This document shows positions 13,664-15,136 of a DNA stretch of 15,136 nt, in pieces; the stretch's first letter is position 1, and each line of letters begins with the position of its first letter. Under the pieces are notes generated by a model. It saw only the letters and a program-made list of their open reading frames with translations, searched no databases and was not told the DNA's origin. The stretch covers positions 1 through 15,136 of the forward strand of contig CAZOKH010000086.1 in NCBI GenBank assembly GCA_964580315.1. The letters run 5' to 3'. The position numbers were made by a program, and so were the translations under genes. This DNA is from CAZOKH01 sp964580315. GTDB taxonomy: Bacteria > Chloroflexota > Anaerolineae > Anaerolineales > Anaerolineaceae.

Positions 13664-14389
13664 TCACGATTTTTCGACTTGCAAGAAGTCCAATTCGACC
13701 GGCGTTTCTCGACCGAAGAAGTTGACCATCACGCGCACTTTAGCGCGGTCCATGTCAATTTCCGATACGGTGCCTCGGAAATCGTTGAAGGGACCATCGA
13801 TGATCCGCACCCGTTCGCCGAGGCGGAAGGTGACCTTGATGTGCGGCGCTTCGGCTTCCATGCGCTTGAGAATCTGCGATACCTCTTCCGGCCGCAGCGG
13901 AGTGGGCGCATTGCCCATGCCCACAAAGCCGGTCACACCCGGGGTGTTGCGCACCACGTACCATGACTCTTCAGACATGATCATGTTCACCAGCACATAA
14001 CCGGGAAAAACATGGCGTTCCACAACCCGGCGCTTACCATCTTTGACATCAATTTCTTCCTGGGTGGGAATAACCACATCAAAGATTTTGTCTTTCATGC
14101 CCATGGTTTCAATGCGCTGTTCCAGGTTATGCCGAACTTTATTCTCGTAGCCTGAATAGCAATGTACAACATACCAGGCGCGTAAATCGTTCAGCTCTTC
14201 TGGTATGAAGCCTTCTTCATCTTCTGAACGTTCGGCACGTCCTGCACGTCCTGCACGTTCTGCACGGTGCTCAGAAGCGCGGGGAGTATATTCAACAGAT
14301 GCATCGCCCACAGGAGTTGAAGAGGGCGTGTACTGTTCTTCATTTTCCTCGGGCTGCCCGTTTGATTCGTTCTGAGTCTCATATTCCAT
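13664..14389 (-). CDS. nusG: Transcription termination/antitermination factor NusG with N-terminal extension
   Basis: This 241-residue NusG is longer than the roughly 180-residue norm. The core begins at about residue 69 with RAWYVVHCYSGYENKVRHNLEQRI, and the NGN domain continues through VFPGYVLVNMIMSEESWYVVRNTPGVTGFVG. The KOW domain carries FRLGERVRIIDGPFNDFRGTVSEID and the end VMVNFFGRETPVELDFLQVEKS. Residues 1-68 form an acidic, probably disordered tail with an ERAGRAGRAER stretch encoded by a 9-bp tandem repeat. NusG links RNA polymerase to Rho or the ribosome. The ribosome site before the ATG at 14389 is weak (CAAGG about 9 nt upstream). A terminator follows the gene. Confidence 0.96.
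   Translation of the reverse strand: MEYETQNESNGQPEENEEQYTPSSTPVGDASVEYTPRASEHRAERAGRAGRAERSEDEEGFIPEELNDLRAWYVVHCYSGYENKVRHNLEQRIETMGMKDKIFDVVIPTQEEIDVKDGKRRVVERHVFPGYVLVNMIMSEESWYVVRNTPGVTGFVGMGNAPTPLRPEEVSQILKRMEAEAPHIKVTFRLGERVRIIDGPFNDFRGTVSEIDMDRAKVRVMVNFFGRETPVELDFLQVEKS
14235..14266. repeat. 9-bp tandem repeat in the nusG N-terminal extension
   Basis: Plus-strand units GCACGTCCT, GCACGTCCT, GCACGTTCT and a partial fourth GCACG run in phase with codons, adding A-G-R triplets to the disordered tail. Unit number can change without a frameshift. Confidence 0.75.
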
Positions 14390-14442
14390 AAAAAACTACC
14401 TTGCTCTACTGCAACCTGTTTCCAGGCTGGCGAACCGGTGAT

Positions 14443-14655
14443 TTAAGTCAACAAGGCGGTGATGGACGTGGAAAAGAGCAGGTCCAACAAACCGAGCAAT
14501 GCGCTCATAGCCACCACAACCAGGATGACAATGCGCGTCAGCCGCAAGGCATCTTCAGTGGTGGGCCAGCTCACTTTGTGCAGTTCTCCCACTGTCTCGC
14601 GGAACCAACGCTGGATGGCGTTTGGTTTCTTTTCTTTTTCGATTTTGTCTGTCAC
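14443..14655 (-). CDS. secE: Preprotein translocase subunit SecE
   Basis: This 70-residue SecE is of the short single-helix type. It starts at a GTG (14655-14653) with GAAGGAG upstream. The amphipathic segment FRETVGELHKVSWPTTEDALRLT holds the conserved E-L-x-K-V-x-W-P motif, and one membrane helix follows (about 41-62). SecE clamps SecY in the translocon. It sits between tRNA-Trp and nusG, the usual place. Confidence 0.95.
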   Translation of the reverse strand: MTDKIEKEKKPNAIQRWFRETVGELHKVSWPTTEDALRLTRIVILVVVAMSALLGLLDLLFSTSITALLT

Positions 14656-14681
14656 GCGTTGCTCCTTCGGTTAGCGTTTAA

Positions 14682-14706
14682 AACGCCGCCTCAAACGGAC
14701 GGCGTT
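14682..14706 (-). terminator. Hairpin between tRNA-Trp and secE
   Basis: Minus-strand AACGCCG (14706-14700) and CGGCGTT (14688-14682) form a 7-bp stem followed by TTTTAAAC. The T-run is short, so it is either a weak terminator or a processing hairpin at the tRNA 3' side. Confidence 0.4.
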
Positions 14707-14717
14707 GTGTTACCAGG

Positions 14718-14790
14718 CAGGTCAGGCAGGAATCGAACCCACAACCCCCGCTTTTGGAGAGCGGTGCTCTACCAGTTGAGCTACTGACCT
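14718..14790 (-). tRNA. trnW: tRNA-Trp (CCA anticodon)
   Basis: The 73-nt minus-strand sequence folds as a tRNA. Acceptor arms are AGGTCAG (14790-14784) and CTGACCT (14725-14719) with discriminator G at 14718. The D arm includes AGCTCAACTGGTAGAGC, the anticodon CCA is at 14757-14755 with CTCTCCAAAAGC around it, and the T arm contains GGTTCGATTCC. CCA at the 3' end is not encoded. Location between rpmG and secE is the classic one. Confidence 0.96.
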
Positions 14791-14801
14791 AAGGTTTAAA
14801 A

Positions 14802-14839
14802 GGGGTGCAGCCTGATGACAAGCATTTCCGCTGCACCCC
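14802..14839 (-). terminator. Hairpin between rpmG and tRNA-Trp
   Basis: GGGGTGCAG (14802-14810) and CTGCACCCC (14831-14839) form a perfect 9-bp stem with a 20-nt loop, followed on the minus strand by TTTTAAACC. It starts 17 nt beyond the rpmG stop. The T-run is only four, so partial termination or a 5' processing signal for the tRNA is possible. Confidence 0.5.
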
Positions 14840-14855
14840 GGTAAATCTAAATGTG

Positions 14856-15023
14856 CTATTTGGTCTCGCGGTGCAAGGTATGCTTGCGGCAGCGAGAGCA
14901 ATACTTCTGCAATTCCATACGCCCAGGGTCATTGCGGCGATTTTTTTCAGTGGTGTAATTGCGTTCTTTGCATTCAGTGCAAGCCAGCGTTACAACCGGT
15001 CGAACATCTTTTTTGGATGCCAT
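14856..15023 (-). CDS. rpmG: 50S ribosomal protein L33
   Basis: This 55-residue protein begins MASKKDVRPVVTLACTECK. It carries the two zinc-binding pairs CTEC and CSRC, with ERNYTTEKNRRNDPGRMELQKYC between them, and ends RKHTLHRETK. It is therefore the cysteine-bearing (zinc-type) L33. L33 sits near the E site of the large subunit. Only a weak ribosome site is visible before the ATG at 15023. Confidence 0.95.
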   Translation of the reverse strand: MASKKDVRPVVTLACTECKERNYTTEKNRRNDPGRMELQKYCSRCRKHTLHRETK

Positions 15024-15065
15024 AATTTTTACTACCAGCTATCTCACAACAGCCGGTTCTCCTTA

Positions 15066-15136
15066 CTACTCTAGAATCTTGGTAATAACGCCCGCGCCAA
15101 CGGTCAAGCCGCCTTCGCGGATCGCAAACTTCGAGC
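15066..15136 (-). CDS. tuf: Elongation factor Tu, C-terminal end (partial)
   Basis: The last 22 codons read SKFAIREGGLTVGAGVITKILE, the invariant C-terminus of EF-Tu, followed by tandem stops TAG TAA. The rest of the gene lies beyond the window edge. Leu in place of the usual Arg within REGG(R)TVGAG is a small deviation. Confidence 0.95.
   Translation of the reverse strand, partial: SKFAIREGGLTVGAGVITKILE

Noticed and set aside
14226..14233. GAACGTTC resembling an SOS half-site pair within nusG
   Set aside because: Lacks the 4-nt spacer of the lexA site and lies within coding sequence; chance palindrome.
1..15136. CRISPR array, insertion sequence, integrase or attachment site
   Set aside because: No direct repeats with regular spacers, no transposase or integrase frame, and the tRNA gene shows no duplicated 3' end within the window.

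Overview
The window looks like chromosome from a Gram-positive-like, probably Chloroflexota (Anaerolineae-type) bacterium. This is inferred from four things: the ribosomal gene block order tuf-rpmG-tRNA-Trp-secE-nusG-rplK-rplA-rplJ-rplL, a LexA regulated from a Bacillus-type SOS box, a DUF3048 (YerB-like) secreted protein, and an ABC/Ig-like secretion cassette with no outer-membrane partner. No database search was possible, so the taxonomic call is provisional.

Layout. 1-1250: a small stand-alone NIF3/CutA-like protein (+) faces a TspO-like membrane protein (-), with an imperfect ACACAGAT-based inverted repeat between them. 1382-1965: a terminator and a small repeat-containing protein of unknown function (-). 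2158-6913: a tight four-gene leftward operon of a Yip1-like membrane protein, an ABC ATPase, a secreted four-repeat Ig-like/CARDB-type protein and a MacB/FtsX-type permease. 6914-7356: a 443-bp non-coding stretch with two leftward promoter-like pairs and a perfect inverted repeat. 7357-8707: an AT-richer defence-like patch, an Mrr-type restriction endonuclease (-) divergent from a MNT-type nucleotidyltransferase (+) that is broken by a one-base frameshift in a T7 run. 8783-10114: a DUF3048 exported protein. 10339-11138: lexA with a clear SOS box between its -35 and -10. 11168-11195: a bidirectional terminator. 11218-15136: the leftward ribosomal/transcription block, reading tuf (partial), rpmG, trnW, secE, nusG, rplK, rplA, rplJ, rplL.

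The most interesting signals are in the RNA of the ribosomal block. Two copies of the same two-stem element, resembling the L1-binding stalk of 23S rRNA, lie directly on the ribosome binding sites of rplK and of rplA. A strong intrinsic terminator sits between nusG and rplK. A complete L10 leader with mutually exclusive antiterminator and terminator pairings precedes rplJ. The block therefore seems to be controlled separately at three internal points. rplL is followed by a terminator and convergent lexA rather than rpoB, so the common rplJL-rpoBC linkage is absent here.
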